A stretch of DNA of 64,000 bases. Source: Anticarsia gemmatalis (taxonomy: Eukaryota > Arthropoda > Insecta > Lepidoptera > Erebidae). Shown here in pieces: positions 25,823 through 39,494 of the stretch. The stretch spans positions 7,874,001 to 7,938,000 of the forward strand of contig NC_134756.1 in NCBI RefSeq assembly GCF_050436995.1, given 5' to 3'. The position numbers and the translations under genes were made by a program. The stretch's first letter is position 1. Each line of letters starts with the position of its first letter. The notes beneath the pieces are model-generated. The model worked only from the letters and a program-made list of their open reading frames with translations, did no database searches and had not been told where the DNA came from.

Positions 25823-28800
25823 GTTTTCTTACAAACTTAGTAGGATAATAGAAAGTTTCACATGAAAGTCAGTTGTTTGTAATTAAAAATACCAACTTTT
25901 ATTCACAACATGGTTCTAATGTTTGTAATAAGGTGGTATTTCACTTTAATGTTTTTAGTTTTCGCGCGTCAACTGCCTTCGTTATGATACGAGCATCGAG
26001 GCAAAGGCATCTGAGCATACTGCCGACTTGCCGCCATGCCGCGGTCGCTGCCGATTGCGTTCACTTTCTTTCGACATTTTAGTGGCCTGTCTGCGCAACG
26101 ACATAGCATTACTACTAGTGATGTAGAGAGAGAAGAGGTTTCTTCTTCAATTTTAATGTTCAAACAACAGTATGAAATTGCTAACAAACGGTTAACTTTG
26201 ACTGTTATCACTACGTATCTGATCCATTTTACGTAGGCCAGTTATCTATGGCAAAGTTATGATAAGATTACGTAGATACTCTTCTATTGTCAGTTTGTTA
26301 AAACCAGACTTATTCATTAGTCTACATTCACATAAATAGGTAGCTACATAAAATAGGTACATAATCTGCTGTTAAAAATTTGCTGATGAGCTGATGATTA
26401 ATAGTACAAGTATGTATGTTTCATTAGGTAAATAAGAGTTAAAGGAATCTAGAAGACTGTTGTGAATATTATTAGTGTATAATTTTATTCATTGATACTG
26501 CATTTTATTTAAGTTATTTTTATTATTTTAGAATAATAGTTACCTTTTTAATTCAGATTAAAAATTCCCTGATACAATCAATAGTCATACGTATTTGCCA
26601 GCGATAAACGAATGTAACTTTTCATGCGTCATGGGTGGAAATAAATAAAATAATTGCCATATGTATCTTAAGTGTCACTTCGTCATTAATAGGGCAAAGA
26701 CCATTATTATAGTTACCTTATAAATTATAATAAGTGCTCTCGAATTGAAAACAAAATATTTCTAGGTAACTATTGTTATAAGATTAGTCATGAACGTTGA
26801 ATGACACATACGGAATTCTTTCAAGGCACCTACTCTTATCGAAAATATAATGTCTGCTAGTACATTTTGAAGTGTTAATGTTTTTGAGCGAACTGTAAAT
26901 GCTATGGACATATATCGTCATGGTCCTGCCAAGTTTACTCAGTGAGTGAGAGTTTAGACAGTGGTATCGCATGCACGTTACCTGGAACTTGAAAAGAGCC
27001 TGCAACAGGTCTCTGTTAAAGCGACTCCACTTTGCTATTTCAAAAAAAAAGACACAAATATTTGTGTGCCTTACATAATAACTGCCAACTGAATAAAAAG
27101 TTTTGTGAAAAAGTTTCGATCAGGTAAAAAGACTATCGATAAAAAAGTATCGACTAGTGGCAACACCATAAGTCGGTGAGGTAACACCTTGGTAACAGTT
27201 GGACCGGGTAATATCCGACCGACTTCATGCTCTACTGTTATTATTGCATTCATACATTAATAACACCGTGCTTTAACATCCCCTATCTACTCTTAACTAG
27301 GAATTAAAAAGTTAAAATATTAAAATTTTGATGTTATTTTAATTCGATGTTGTAAAATTTGTTACATTGCAGACTTGGCTTAATTAGGATGACTTAAAAT
27401 TTTCTCCAGTAGAAAGCCACACCGTATTTCACTCTGTAACACAATACAATATAAGTACCTAACTTGACAATGGCCCTTTCCCAATGTTTATATATGAGGC
27501 GTCCATAGCCAGTTGCGCTCATTAGATGTCGCTTTAAGTAGCTACCGCTACAGAATAAAGCAAAGCATAGCTCTCTACTCCTCTTAATTTTTGATAAAGG
27601 TTGCATTAGCTAAACTTCGCCTTACTTTATAGATAAGGTACAGGCGTACGGCCGTGTTTGTAAAAGTTTTACCATATAAAAATATACCTAACTTACACTT
27701 TTTATGTAAGGGAATAGAGATCCCAGATTTATTTTTGTTAGTGGTAAGCACTTAGGTACCTACTAACTTGTTAATAATGAAGTGCAGTATTTATGGTGAA
27801 ACTAGTTGTTAAGTTTGGAGTTTTCATTCGTACTGATTGGGTAGTCTGTTAAAAGAGTTCCTAAACACCATATTTTAAAATGAACTTAGGTAGGTATACG
27901 TTTTTAGTTTTAATAGGTACCTAATTATTAATGGATAAAAGCCCCTTGTTTGTTTTTCATGTAACTTCCTTTACCTATCAAATACAATTAACATTTTGTT
28001 TTCCTCTTTATTAGTCGTTAGTAAGTACCCAATGATTGTTTATAATAACATAACATGAGTAAGATTTGTAAATATGTTTATTTGCGTAAACTTACTCATT
28101 CGGCTAACCTACTTATGAGTCAGCAGTAAGCTATTGCTTTACTTATAGAAAACTGACTACCTGTTACCTACTTTAGTAGGTGTCTAGAACACCTTCCATT
28201 GAAAGTTACATGTAAAACGGGTTAAAAAGTATGTTATATATCATCATAAATAGCAAAGAAGCTCCTACAAAAAAATTGTGTCTTTGAAACGCTTCAACAT
28301 TTTAAATTGCGCTAAGATTTAATACTTTGTAAAATTGGTCCCGCTACTCACCACTAGAGTGCGTTGTTCTAAAATAACGCATCGCTCAATAAATATTGCC
28401 ATTTCAGAGTTAAGTATTGGTAAATTGCTGTTAGATTAATTTATAACTTCTTAAAAATCATACAATTTTATAACACAATTCGAAATATCGCAGTTTTGTA
28501 CAAAATTCAACAAACAATTTGTCTATGGTTATTTGTATAACCAAAATATTATTAGTCTTGATAATGTTTTGACGGTTAAAATTTTGCATAAACATAAACC
28601 TTTGGTCTCTGTTATTTAATTTATGTGTATGTAAATAAGTCGTGAAATGTAAATAAGCTTTAAATATAGGTAGGAGATCACGCATGAAAACTAGTTTTGT
28701 GTAGGTTACATGTTTATATTGTTAACATCTTACAAATAAATGGTATTATGCTGTCTGATGAAATATATAACATGAATGAAACAATACTATACCTACTAAA

Positions 28801-30844
28801 CTAAGTTTTAAAGAAACATGTACAGGTCATATTATAAATCACTATTTATTTAGCCCAAGTGCACAAAAACGTGAAAGAGAAAACGTGCCAGCAGGTTAAA
28901 CAACGATAATAAAACAATCTGAAGAAACAACGCATTTTATTTTATTTTGTTTAATCAAAATATTATTATTTATCTATTTAAGTAATATTTATCAAGACAT
29001 TCGTATCTACTATGTATTTATTACTGAAATCTCACGTTGCTTTTATCTAAATCATTTATATATTATATAATAAATGTAATTTTAATACAAAATTTAAACC
29101 ATGCGACTGCATTTCATTTTCAAAACGAATAGTGGGTGCGACAAAATGACAAAACAAATATGGTCAGGTAGTAGGTACCTACCTATTTAGGTTGTTGCTG
29201 AATTAGAGGAAGGAAAATCCTCAAGTATTATTCAATAACTAAACATAGCAGAGTATGTTATACCTACCTACAGTTTAAAGGAGTCGACAAAATAATCTAG
29301 GTTTATTTACATCTACGTTAGAATAATTACAATTTTTAAAATTATACCTAGTAGGTGTATTACATCTCTTTTTTGTTTTAGTTGTTATATAATTGTTGTA
29401 TTTCCTTCAATACATTCTGCTTGGATCACGTAACAAATGATTACAAAATAAAATTAAACGTAGTAGCGTGTGTTATCTTTATTCGAAGGTCAAAATAAAG
29501 GAAGTCATCGTCCAACAGAATTTTACATGACCACAGTTATTTTAATTTAGAGCTTAATACTTGGTGTTTGCACTCAAAATTGTATATTCAAGAATGTGTA
29601 GTTTACAGAATGGCTACAGTTTTATCGCCTGTGGGATATACGGATAAACACGTGCTCTTAACGCAGTTAGAAACGTGCAAGAGCATTACCGAAATACCGA
29701 GCTAATAATAAATGTACGAGCAGACTCAAGGCAGGTAGATATCTACTTATCTACAAGACAAAATAATCTGTCTCATGGAAAATGTAATCACTTAGGTACC
29801 TACCGACTAATAATAATATATTGCTAATAGTTGAAGTACTTTTAGTACCTACATTACATATTATTATCCAAGTACTTGCTGGGTAGGTACTTGTAAAACG
29901 ACACTAGAGTTGTACAAAAAACAACACGCTTTACAGAAAGCAACGGTCGCACTATTTAGGAGTCAATGACTCTATAGCAAGCACTGTGAAATTACCATTG
30001 TAATAATTATTTCCCGACATTAGCACTTGTTTCATTCTTAAAATAATTCATATACTCCTCAGTGATATATTTGAGTGCTATTATGAACACTCATACTCAT
30101 TGACACCGTTGACCTAAATATATTGGGGTTTAGCTATAATTAAAAACATGTAAAAATATTTATCAGAAAGACAGCGCTATTATATTTAAAAGATTGGTCC
30201 AAGACACACGTATGGCAATCATAACAACATCAAACTAAGTCAACGTGATCATAGTCTGGAAAAAACCGAGGGCATTGCCCGTTTTTAGTTTTGTTTCGAC
30301 GAAACGTACGATACACGTACATTCGTACATGCCTACATACAAATCAGCCTCGCTTTTACACACATACATCGGCCTGTTATTATTTTGAATTGTTAAATAT
30401 TACAATTGGCGATAAACTTAATTGTCATTTGTATGACAATGATGTTTTTACAATGAATTAGATAGCTTAACACCAGAAGTAGTAAACATTCTACCTTTCA
30501 CCTAACCTGTTAACTAAGTGAGAACAGTAGATTAATTTATTATTAATTTTGAATTTAGCTTAAATTTAAGCTTAAATAGGTACCTATTACAAATAAAATT
30601 ATTACTATAAACTGCAATATCTTAAATAAGTATCTATTACTCATCACTTGAGCGTTACTCATAATATAGTGACCACATTCGCAATCGAAACGTTAAACAT
30701 TTTTTACACCTGCTTCTACGAAACGAGTGATTAACCTGCCCTCTTAAAACCTAGTTCTATTTATTAAAATCTGTTATGATTGGGTAAGCCATTCGACCGA
30801 CTTGCTAAACCAACTAACACAGAGATAACGTTCACTATACAGAC
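25823..30844. other. Intergenic region between OSTalpha and the 31107 ORF (divergent)
   Basis: About 5 kb between two divergent starts. The first 290 bases next to OSTalpha exon 1 include a CG-richer patch near 25980-26105 that probably holds its 5' UTR and promoter. The rest is AT-rich with scattered TAGGTACCTA-type strings. No exon, RNA gene or recognisable transposon was seen. Confidence 0.5.
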
Positions 30845-31132
30845 ATGTCGAGTCTGTCTTGTGTTTATTTACGTCCATCGTATTGTTTGTATACAGCCCG
30901 GCACGACTGCGCATCTGACTACGTCATTACTCCCCCCTCACTTGTTCCCCCGCTGAGACCTGTCTTTCCTACGCTGGGGTCGAGCTGGCTCACTCGCTCA
31001 TTCATTCGGCATTCGCAAACGTTGTTGCTCGCCGCCCACTGTACCGGTGAGATCTCTAGTCCCTTGCTAAATCAATCTTTAATTTCTAATCGTCCTACGC
31101 TTCACTATGTTGAAAGAGAGGTCAAGATATGA
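30845..31132 (+). other. Upstream ORF and probable 5' leader of the 31107 gene
   Basis: A 95-codon frame starting MSSLSCVYLR overlaps the start of the next ORF by 26 bases in another frame. Its composition (many Ser, Leu, Thr, Pro) and lack of any domain suggest a GC-richer leader, not a conserved protein. If the transcript covers both, translation of the downstream ORF would need leaky scanning or a later transcription start. Confidence 0.35.
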
Positions 31133-31388
31133 CACTCGTCACTCCACTGAGGAAGAGGGACGTCCGCTAGCATCCAGTAGATTACCAGCGATCGAAGAGC
31201 TCACCCTTGGCCTGAAACAAAAGCTTCACCTGCAGGCTCGGGCTCGAGCTGCACCTTACTACATTAGAAAACAAGAACCCGTCGATCTTGTCGAAAGGTT
31301 GCTGGAGCAGCGTGCCCTTGTCGCCGAGGCTGTCCGGAGATTACAGGAAAAGAAACAACCGTGTCATGAAATTTCTGTAGATTCATAA
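31107..31388 (+). CDS. Small uncharacterised protein, 93 aa
   Basis: I do not recognise this protein. It is intronless within the window and much richer in codon-like GC content than its flanks. The N-terminal third is charged and probably disordered (RSRYDTRHSTEEEG). The rest is predicted helical: IEELTLGLKQKLHLQARARA, then VERLLEQRALVAEAVRRLQE, rich in Leu, Ala, Glu and Arg with heptad-like spacing. There is no signal peptide, membrane helix or cysteine motif. The start ATG has A at -3; the stop at 31386-31388 is followed by AT-rich 3' sequence. It could instead be the last exon of a longer gene, but no in-phase acceptor is needed for the frame. Confidence 0.5.
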   Translation: MLKERSRYDTRHSTEEEGRPLASSRLPAIEELTLGLKQKLHLQARARAAPYYIRKQEPVDLVERLLEQRALVAEAVRRLQEKKQPCHEISVDS

Positions 31389-33826
31389 TTTATAAACAAA
31401 ACGTTTTAGTTGTGAAAGTGTCGAACGTGTTGTGAAATCGCTTGTGTGTAAGAAACGTGTCGGGTTACAATGGTGCTATATGCGGAGAGTGTGCGAGAAA
31501 GAGATAGCCACCAATGACGTGTCCCGCACGACACGAGTCACGAGAACGAACCAAAATGGCCGCGCGTACTCTACAATCATAATATTTATTCTTCGTTTTA
31601 TAGTGACCTTAACTGATCATGATCAAAGTACTGAATGACGTAACTAGCCTTTAGTATTGTTATGCATTCTCATAGTACTTATTTCTAATGATTACAACTT
31701 TGTGACTGAATGTTGCGTTAAGACATTTCCATCTTATTAAATTAGATAATGTGAAGTATAATTCAAGAGCTTTAACTATTGTTTATGTAATTATTTAAAG
31801 TATTCGATAGTAAATGTTCGTCGTCTTTCATACCTAAATAATGTTTAGTTCAATGTTTCAAGTGAACTGCTTGATTAGTTTTAAATATATCTCATTGATG
31901 ATCTACACTACATCAGTTATTTCGTTAGAAATGTTTACCCACTAGCGAAATACCTAACGTATACATTCAATTAGGTCATTTTAGCGTATAAAAACTTTCA
32001 AAAAGTGATTGTAGAGATAACAGTACATATTTACATTGTAACAAGTACAGTTACTTCCTCGCATGTAGTGGTTTAGGAAAAATCCATTTGAAATGTCGCA
32101 CAACGCGATTTCAGAAAGTTTCTACTTGTTACGATGATCAAAATGTAACCTAGACAATTAGTTGAATATAGTTATATAAAAATTCCTATCTAGCTAATAC
32201 TTTATTTCATCAGTGTAGTAACTATGTACAATTGTACCAAATATGGTATAAAAATCATTATAATATTACATGTGTGCATGTTTTAGTGCATTTTGTGATT
32301 TTTAGGTAGTTTAATTTATCGTCGATCTTGTGATTTAGATAAGATTTAAGTATAATAAATGGAATGAATTTCAGAAAATTAAATTTTTGAATTACATTCT
32401 TGAATTTAGCTGTACAAATATAATAATAGCAATCTACGAAACCTTTCAGTGTTAGAACTATTTTTCGTCTATTAAATATTTGATGATTTTAACTACCCAT
32501 CTCTTTCATTTTTATTACCTGTCCACTTATTTGTATTTTGTAAAAACAAACTTAATTGGTACCAACTCACATAGTAATATGTTATAAAGTGCATTCACGT
32601 GGCAATTTATTGCAATATAACTATTAATTATAAACATATTATTTTGTTCATATTTGATATACCTAATTATTTGTCATCAGAACTATTAACAACAGCTATT
32701 TACAAAAGAAGCAAAGTAGGTGCTGCAAAAGATAAAATCTTACCTACATACAAGTAAATCCTAAGGTTTTTACCTATATATTATTACCTATAAAATTCCA
32801 AAATATCTTTGATTTAGGATTTACCACAGAGACTCAATAGTTAAAAATATATTTTTCTAAGCTTCCTATATAACTTAAAAAAAATATTTCGATGTATCTT
32901 TTGTCAAGTGGTTGTTAATATTAATTTGATTCCTTCTTATTTAATTATTACGGTGCCTACTCTATTTAAGTAAACAAAACCTTTATTATTATTTAGTTAC
33001 ATATTATTATAATGTAACTAACGAAATATTACATGTTAAGATATAATAATAACGTACTAATTAAGACTTGTCGTTACTGAATAACAACATTTTATTTCAA
33101 TTAGGCAGTTTACACTAACATCCGGAATTAAACCGATGCGTGGAAATATAGAGTAATTATCAGTAATTACTCATCATTGTTGGTAGTTGAACAGTAACGA
33201 TATCATAGTCCGTGTAGGTAATATTAATAACAACAAAACACATGCCTCAATGTTTATTTTCATTATATTATTATTGTTTATGGTGCCTGCCACAAAACAC
33301 TAACTGGCTGTTTTAATACAAGCTATGCCATCTAGTGGAGAGTAGCAAAAACTTACTATATGTTCTAGAATAGCATTGTCTATTTGCTTAAAAGGCTCGA
33401 ACTCGTAATGTACCGTAATCGGTATTGCCAGCATTGTACCAGCCAGCTAGGATTTGTCAGAACACTCAGAACTGACACTTGACAGATGATGTGTTGTCAT
33501 AACGTAAATTCAAGAAATGTGTAAGGTTCCGTACTAAATATACTTTGTTTTCATATAAATACCGTTGCTTTTTACTACACAACAACGTCATAAGAGCCTC
33601 CAAAAATAGTTTTCATTTCCATTAAAGGTAAATATATCAATATTGATTGCTCTTCACAGCCGATGTAACTCTTAATAACTAATATTGTAGTTTATAGTCT
33701 GTTAATGTGACACTTAACGTTTTCCCAAATTGTTTACGGTATTCTTTTTTGATTCCGTAACGTTACGCAAAATGTAAATATTTTTGTTTAGGTTTAACTT
33801 TAAAAATCCTTAATTACTCTTTATAA
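31389..33826. other. Intergenic region before prolidase
   Basis: About 2.4 kb, AT-rich. The first part may be the 3' UTR of the small ORF; an AATAAA-like signal lies near 32355. The last 400 bases hold a TGACA/TGTCA cluster and probably the prolidase promoter. Otherwise I see nothing in it. Confidence 0.45.
33455..33499 (+). promoter_or_regulatory. TGACA/TGTCA cluster upstream of prolidase
   Basis: TGTCA at 33455 and 33495 and TGACA at 33473 and 33480 all lie within 45 bases, about 330 bases upstream of the first prolidase ATG. A similar cluster precedes ASB3. A promoter role is inferred from position and recurrence only. Confidence 0.35.
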
Positions 33827-36800
33827 ATGATAAGATCTAGATATTTAAGTATTATCAGTAAACAGTGGTCGTGGAATAAATTTCGACATTCTAGGCACTG
33901 TAATTACAATATCGTTCACCGTAATCTCCATCAATTACATACTTTACGCTTATCGTGTCAGAAGCTAGCTCTGTGCGGGTTGACAACGCAGTTTAGTATT
34001 GGTTTGTCAGCGAACATGGCAGCTACGTGGTCTATGGGTCCAGGAACTTACGAAGTCCCCCTGTCCCTGTTCGCTAAAAACAGGGCACGACTTGCAGAAA
34101 AGTTGAAAAGTGGGCAAGTAGTTGTTTTGCAAGGAGGCGAGGATGTAAGCCACTACGACACCGATGTCCAATATGTGTTTAGACAGGTATTTATGACTGA
34201 TAATTTGTATAATATCGTTATAAACCTATTTACATTGATTCTGGCATAGGTACTAAATGCAGATAGCATTATCTAAACATTCTATGCATGTACTAAGCTA
34301 AATATAGGCACATAGATACAGAATGACTAAATAAGAATATGAATTGGATTATAAACAATTAGTTATTAATGTAAACTAGCATAAAAATTTAATTATAAAT
34401 TAAATAGGCATGTGTAATTAAACAGACAGTAAAACATACATAATATCACACATTCTTTCCTATAGGGGTAGTCCAGAGTCCAAAGAACACCACTTAGTAT
34501 GATCCTTACAAATTTCTCTTGCCTCCATCATACTGATACTATTATAATTTTATTATTGCAAACATTTACATCCTTTGTATATTTTCAGGAGGCATATTTC
34601 ACCTGGGTGTGTGGTGTTCGTGAACCGGGCTGTTATTTCGCCCTGGATGTGAAGACAAACAAGTCAATACTCTTTGTTCCTCGTCTCCCTATAGAGTATG
34701 AGGTCTGGATGGGCAAACTGCTCACCACCGAGGACTTCAAGAAGCTGTATGCTGTTGATGAAGTGCATTATGTTGATGAGGTATACTGTAGTTGGTTTAT
34801 TGAAATGGCTATTCTATTTATCTATCCATCTATTCAGCTCAATTTCTATCCACTGTTGAGTATAGGTCCTTTGTACATTTTTTTTTGATCTTGGCTATTA
34901 CAAAGATTTAATTTTAAAAACTTACTCCAGTATAGAACAGTAGACTCTCTCAGTATTAGAGAATCTAGCACTCTGACAAGCTAACTTTACCATTTGGCAA
35001 GAAAATTTAATATAAATTGTATTATAAGTAATAATAAACTGTGGTAGAAAGGTTCGAAAAAAACTAAAAGAATAGTCTTCCTTGCTGCCCAAATTTCATA
35101 AAAGTTATTTAAAATACTATATTAATACATGAAATTAAAACTTTATGTTCCAGCTCAGAGATATCCTCAAAAGCCTAAATCCTGAAGTACTATTAACTTT
35201 GGTAAGTTATTCAACATTTGCAACACAACAATCTACTTCATATCTTTTCACTTTTTTTTAAATATTTTTTTATTTTTCGTCAGTGTGGCACCAACACTGA
35301 CAGTGGTCTAACAGCCAAGGAGGCAGTGTTTGAAGGCATCAATGAGTAAGATCAATTATTTTAAGTACCTAGCTATGTATAAGATGAAACCCATGATTTA
35401 ATTCTATTTGTTTGTAGTTGGTTACTCTGTATTTAAATTGCATAGAATCCTATTATCAATATTGTAACAATGCAACATTCCAATTAGAAACTCCGTAACA
35501 AGACTTTCACCTCACCCCCATCTTTCTTATCAAGAAAGCAATTAGCAGTAACAAATTACTAGCAGTCTATACATAATATAGTATAACTAGTAGATAAAAC
35601 ATAGGGGCTAATTTTGGCAATTATTGTTATGCATACCCAAAATAAGGGTATTAATTTGCTAGCCCATATTATTATATTAAATCGTGTGCGGGCTTGTAAA
35701 CCCGTAAAAGTAACAATAAATCCCGAAATCATGAAATTCTAATGGACCTAGTGAGGAACTTCACTACCTACACTAAAATGTCGTGTTTTTAGGGTATTAA
35801 TATGAATAGAGAATAAAATGAAAATTTCTTTTTCAGTTTCAAAGTGGACAACGAAATATTATTCCCTATTATCGCGGAGCTGTGAGTATCTATATGAATA
35901 TAATCTTTGATATACCTAATTGCTTAATCGTTTATCGGCTTTCTTATGTAAATGCACTTATCAATATTATCAAGTGATTGGTATACATAGTAACACATAT
36001 TTTGTTATAATATAGCTATTATAAAGATTAAAGCTAAGTAGTTGCATGTATTTTATGATATTTACAATACCTATTTAATTAACCGAATCAATAACAACAA
36101 TAGGATGTAAAAACAGTTTTCTATTGTGTATACATATTACTCGACTCCATGTCGACTACACTCGACTTAATGGTTGTAGTGAAATATTATTTTATTGCCT
36201 ATTATAATAACTAAACTACCATTTATTCTAAAGAAATAATATTAATGCATTCATCTAACAAAGTTTTAACAATATCTCAATGTTGAAAGCAGCATGCAGT
36301 CACATTTGTATCAATTTATACTAACAATTTACCCGTTATCATATTTTCTCCTCCGCATACACATGTAGGTATGTATGCAGTATTCTATTACACATTGTTA
36401 ATTGATACAATGTGTTTATTACAGGCGTGTTATCAAGACTCCGGAGGAAATCGAAGTGATGCGATATGTGTGCAAAGTGTCATCAGACGCACATAAACAG
36501 GTCATTTTATTGCTATTTACATACACGAGCTCTTTAATTAATTATAATTATTGATTCAGTCACCTTATTTTTAATTATGAACTTAGAAATATTCAGTTTA
36601 TAACTAGGGTAAACGGTAACTTGTTAGAAGCAAAGGGTTCTATTTCCTGGCATTTCAGGCATAAGATAATTTATTCCCAACATATTTTAATTGACAACCT
36701 TCCCTTTTTTTAGGTAGGTTAAAAAAGTGGATGAATTAAATTCCTACCTGTATATTCTGTATAATCATAACAAATAGCGTTTTTTTCTTACTATCTGATA

Positions 36801-39350
36801 TTAAAAAAGGATTAACAATATTTATGATATAAGTATGTATGAATATCAAGAATATTGTCTTAAAAAAAATCATTTACATAACAGGTGATGTTATACGCTA
36901 AACCAGAGCTAAAGGAGTATCAATGCGAGTCGGTGTTCTTGGACCACTGCTACCGTATCGGCGGGTGTCGCCACGTGTCGTACACATGTATCTGTGGCTC
37001 GGGGGAGAACGGCGCCACGCTGCACTATGGACACGCTGGTGCACCTAACTGCAAGATTATAAAAGACGGCGATATATGGTATGTGTAATTCAAGTATAAC
37101 TCTTTTATACAATCAAATGACAGAGGCAATGATAGGTTTCGTGGCGCATTGGTCGCGATTTTGTCTAGGGAGGTCCGGTGTGATCTCCTCACGTAACCGA
37201 TATTTGTGCGATCCACGCCATTGTTTTATGTCTGTTTTGATCTGAGTCCGTTGCTTGTGTGATTGTAAAAGTTCCTATGATATAAAAGCAATTCTTAGTG
37301 CGAGAGTTGTTTTAAAATAAAGGTACAAAACAACGGCGAATGGGTTTTCTACATAAATTTTCATCAGAATTTGGGGAAATTTTAGAGTATAGGGGTTATT
37401 ACTCAAAAATCTTGTACATAAACATTTGTAAGTGTAATTTCTTGTATTTTTATTTCAGTTTGTTCGACATGGGCGGTAACTACGCGGGCTACGCCGCTGA
37501 CATTACGTGTTCATTCCCCGCCAACGGCAAGTTCACTGAAGACCAGAAACTCATCTATGAGGCAGTTTTGGCGGGAAGAGATGCTGTCATCAGGTACCTA
37601 CATTATAAGTTGTAAAGTTAGTTTAGTAAAGTTTAGTTTAGTTTAGTAAAGCCTTGCCCTCAAAAAATATTCTTTCACGAGTTCGAGTGAAAATCTGATT
37701 TACATCACTCAATGACGATTGACGGTATTTGGGTGAAGCACACAACATTCATTTAGTCAATAAGTGTTGTAATCCTAATTACTTTTATTAATTCACAGAG
37801 AGGCTAAGCCAGGGGTAATGTGGGATGAAATGCACTTGACAGCGAACAGAGCTATGCTGGAACATTTGAAAACTGGCAATCTACTGAAAGGTGATGTTGA
37901 AGATATGATCAAGGTAATACAAATGATTTAAAACACATTAGTTATTATTATTCCAGTCTATGAAATAAAAAAAATACTATAGCAAGCAATTTTACCTTTT
38001 TTCATTATTTCTGTTATCTTACTAATTATTTTTAGCTCATGTTTAAACATTAATAAAAAGTCGGTGGCGCCATCTATGATTACCATTAACAATAATATTT
38101 TTTTCGCCACCTCACAATGTACAATCGTTTTCGAACATTAGCTATCACTATAACAAACAGGTTATCTTTAAGCTAGGAAATTAGTCCTAAAGCAAAAAAA
38201 AAACATTCCATAATTATAAAGTGTGTTTGTTTATGTCAGGCGGGCGTGCACGGCGTGCTGCAGCCGCACGGGCTGGGCCACCTGCTGGGGCTGGACGTGC
38301 ACGACGTGGGCGGCTACCTGGCGCACTGCCCGCCGCGCCCCGCCGGCCCGCTGGCGCGCCTGCGCACCGCGCGCCCGCTGCTGGCCGGCATGCTACTCAC
38401 CATCGAGCCTGGCTGCTACTTCATTGCTAGAGTAACTGCCTAATTTATACTTTGAAATGCTAAGCCCCACAAAAGCACGAGTACCAGAAATACAACGCCC
38501 AAAAATGTATTAGCATGCTAATCTTGAATAACGAAATACCTACGTCTAATTCTATAAGTCGCAAATAAACACTCGCCGAATTAATTCATCTGATTAAAGA
38601 TGATCCTTTTAGGTTAAACTCGTAACACCAATATTCATTGGTCATAATTTTAACGAGTGCTTATCGTTACACTTGCAGCTGCTGGATGGCGCTAAAAACA
38701 ACCCGGATGTATCAGTCTTCTTTAACTGGGACCGTGTAGACCAGTTCCGTAACTTCGGTGGAGTTCGTATTGAAGATGACGTGCTCATCACTGAACAAGG
38801 CGTCGAAAACCTGACCTTTGTACCAAGAACGTAAGTACCTAATCTGCAACCCGCAATATTATAAATGCTAGAAGAACTAATAGGCTTACCTTACTCCGAC
38901 GCTGATGATATATTATAAGGGCACATCTTCCGTGCATATGAACTTCGCTGTGCTGTGTCCCTTAGAATATTGTGTACTCGTACGCGGTCTCGTAACATCG
39001 GAAGAAAAGCAACCTTACACTATTCCAGTAAATTTACTGCGTCGATTTTGAACGAAGATTTTATTGTACCTACAAATATGGGCAGCAAATTCTTAATTTC
39101 TTGCGTTACATTACATCAAGTCAGGTGGTAAACTGCAGACTGCCGTCTCAATGTTGCCGCAGTCGTTGAAACTCGTTTATTAGTTTTTAAAATTCAATAT
39201 GTAATTTTTAAATTATCGTGTTGCCGATATTCACACTTATCTGAATCTGTACAAGAGGGAAAATAAAGTAGGTAATGAGCGTGTTTTTGTTCTTTCAGTG
39301 TCGCTGAAATAGAAGAACACATGGCAAATGGAGCTAATTTTAAGAAGTAA
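33827..39350 (+). CDS. PEPD: Xaa-Pro dipeptidase (prolidase), 12 exons
   Basis: Cytosolic metallopeptidase (M24B) that splits dipeptides with C-terminal proline or hydroxyproline. Exons: 33827-34186, 34589-34780, 35154-35201, 35284-35345, 35837-35881, 36425-36500, 36885-37078, 37459-37593, 37799-37913, 38240-38431, 38679-38830, 39299-39350. All are GT-AG with agreeing phases: 1623 nt, 540 aa. An N-terminal aminopeptidase-P-like domain is followed by the pita-bread catalytic domain. The five metal ligands are present with human spacing: D329 (FDMGG), D340 (ADIT), H423 (HGLGH), E465 (TIEPG), E505 (RIEDD). Met64 at 34016 starts a 477-aa form close to the usual length (human 493) and has a good ATG context. 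The 63-residue extension has no Asp or Glu and could be a mitochondrial presequence, or simply open 5' UTR. Exon 10 is extremely GC-rich. Confidence 0.95.
37125..37318 (+). mobile_element. tRNA-derived SINE, family A, in prolidase intron 7
   Basis: TTTCGTGGCGCATTGGTCGC resembles an A-box region and GGTGTGATCTCC a decayed B box. The tail CAATTCTTAGTGCGAGAGTT, followed by TTTAAAATAAA, is shared with the copy at 47868-48063. It is degenerate and lies between exons 7 and 8. Confidence 0.55.
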
Positions 39351-39461
39351 AGAGATAATACGCTAAATACATAACCATATTGCATAGAGGTGAAATATTA
39401 TATGTATAGTTGATTTTTTAAATAACTATGTGTAAAGTATGTAAGCAAAGACAATATTGTG

Positions 39462-39494
39462 AATAAATTATTTTATTATATTATGTTAAATAAA
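39462..39494 (+). terminator. Polyadenylation signals of prolidase
   Basis: Two AATAAA hexamers, at 39462-39467 and 39489-39494, lie about 110 and 140 bases after the stop codon. Either would give a short 3' UTR ending before the convergent ASB3 gene. Confidence 0.6.

Noticed and set aside
25969..26236. Opposed open frames upstream of OSTalpha exon 1
   Set aside because: Probably 5' UTR or promoter DNA with raised GC; neither frame shows a protein family.
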